Shown here: positions 63,749 through 64,000 of the stretch, piece after piece
Numbering within the stretch: the first letter of the stretch is position 1
How the letters are laid out: every line of letters starts with the position of its first letter
NCBI GenBank assembly: GCA_965203255.1
Contig: OZ241882.1
Span: 992,001-1,056,000, forward strand
From: JAPOUP01 sp965203255
GTDB lineage: Bacteria > Pseudomonadota > Alphaproteobacteria > Rhodobacterales > Rhodobacteraceae
Direction: 5' to 3'
Length of the DNA: 64,000 bases
Notes under the pieces: model-generated
The model's database searches: none
The model's input: only the letters and a program-made list of their open reading frames with translations
Told to the model about the DNA's origin: nothing
Position numbers and translations under genes: made by a program

Positions 63749-64000
63749 TAGTTTCAAGGCACGGTGTTGGCTATGATGCAGTCGACATTGATGCACTCAG
63801 TTCCAGAGGCATAGCGCTTTCGGTCTGCGGAGACGTGAATTCCGCGTCGGTGGCCGAGCATGCATCCATGATGATCCTTGCCGCCACCAAACGTGTTCTT
63901 CGCGCCGATGCCGCGGTACGTCGTGGTCGTTGGGAGTGGCGCAACCGGCTGGAGGCCCAGGATGTTCGTGGGACCAATCTGCTGCTTGTCGGATATGGTA

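Larger units (their letters stand above)
62298..64000 (+). pseudogene. D-2-hydroxyacid dehydrogenase, split by IS630 C2 (3' end outside window)
   Basis: Parts 62298-62498 and 63751-64000 join in frame when the element and one TA are removed: ARAKKLKI meets VSRHGVGYDAVDIDAL. The start MSHIVVAGPLHASGRTLLD, DADAVLLRTQPMTESTV, then CGDVNSASVAEHASMMILAA and the beginning of the NAD loop NLLLVGYG match the SerA/2-hydroxyacid dehydrogenase fold. The rest lies past the window. It continues the orientation of iolG and may have belonged to the same unit. Confidence 0.9.

Noticed and set aside
1..64000. CRISPR array, rRNA genes, prophage structural genes
   Set aside because: No regularly spaced short repeats, no rRNA-like sequence and no phage structural genes were seen; only a ~115-base DUF5131-like fragment near 38.7 kb hints at phage origin.

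Overview
The window reads as alphaproteobacterial chromosome, most probably Rhodobacterales-like. The best support is the order homoserine dehydrogenase - class II fructose-1,6-bisphosphatase (glpX) - recJ - tRNA-Glu at 41.5-47.1 kb, with a dimethylglycine dehydrogenase-type enzyme, a NAD-type glutamate dehydrogenase and several substrate-specific ABC importers around it. Coding density is low for such a genome. Many 0.3-1.2 kb gaps hold no gene, several genes are broken, and insertion sequences (IS) make up close to a quarter of the sequence. This pattern is common in host-associated or recently bottlenecked alphaproteobacteria; that lifestyle is an inference.

Layout. 1-11 kb: a DapA-family aldolase running off the left edge, truA, a solo IS end, an AbiEii-like nucleotidyltransferase pair, then a catabolic group (zinc alcohol dehydrogenase, acetyltransferase, enolase-superfamily sugar-acid dehydratase, creatininase-family amidohydrolase) and a polar amino-acid ABC importer. 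11-16.7 kb: three copies of one IS30-family element with a ParDE toxin-antitoxin pair beside the first. 16.8-24.3 kb: an IclR regulator and a complete peptide/oligosaccharide-type ABC importer in one operon with a DUF2961 (glycoside hydrolase family 172) enzyme, which suggests import and hydrolysis of a fructose- or arabinose-containing glycan. 25.5-28.5 kb: DUF6151 protein, glutamate dehydrogenase, TetR regulator. 28.7-33.2 kb: a serine recombinase gene cut by an IS630 element that is itself cut by an IS110 element. 33.5-37.6 kb: an antitoxin with a truncated VapC, then a large surface lipoprotein gene (tandem repeats, metzincin protease motif, TbpB-like C-terminus) cut by IS30. 38-40 kb: resolvase and phage-like debris and a small lipoprotein. 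40-41.5 kb: another IS30. 41.5-49.6 kb: the conserved housekeeping block. 49.6-52 kb: an IS630 and a heavily decayed IS30. 52.2-64 kb: an inositol/sugar catabolic locus (ABC importer, two Gfo/Idh dehydrogenases, SDR, IolE, IolD) bracketed by two IS630 copies with identical translations in opposite orientation. One splits the substrate-binding protein gene and the other splits a D-2-hydroxyacid dehydrogenase gene.

Three genes (lipoprotein protease, sugar-binding protein, hydroxyacid dehydrogenase) can be restored in frame on paper by removing the IS and one target duplication. That fixes the exact ends of the elements and shows these insertions are recent. Functions come from recognisable protein motifs read by eye; no database search was run.
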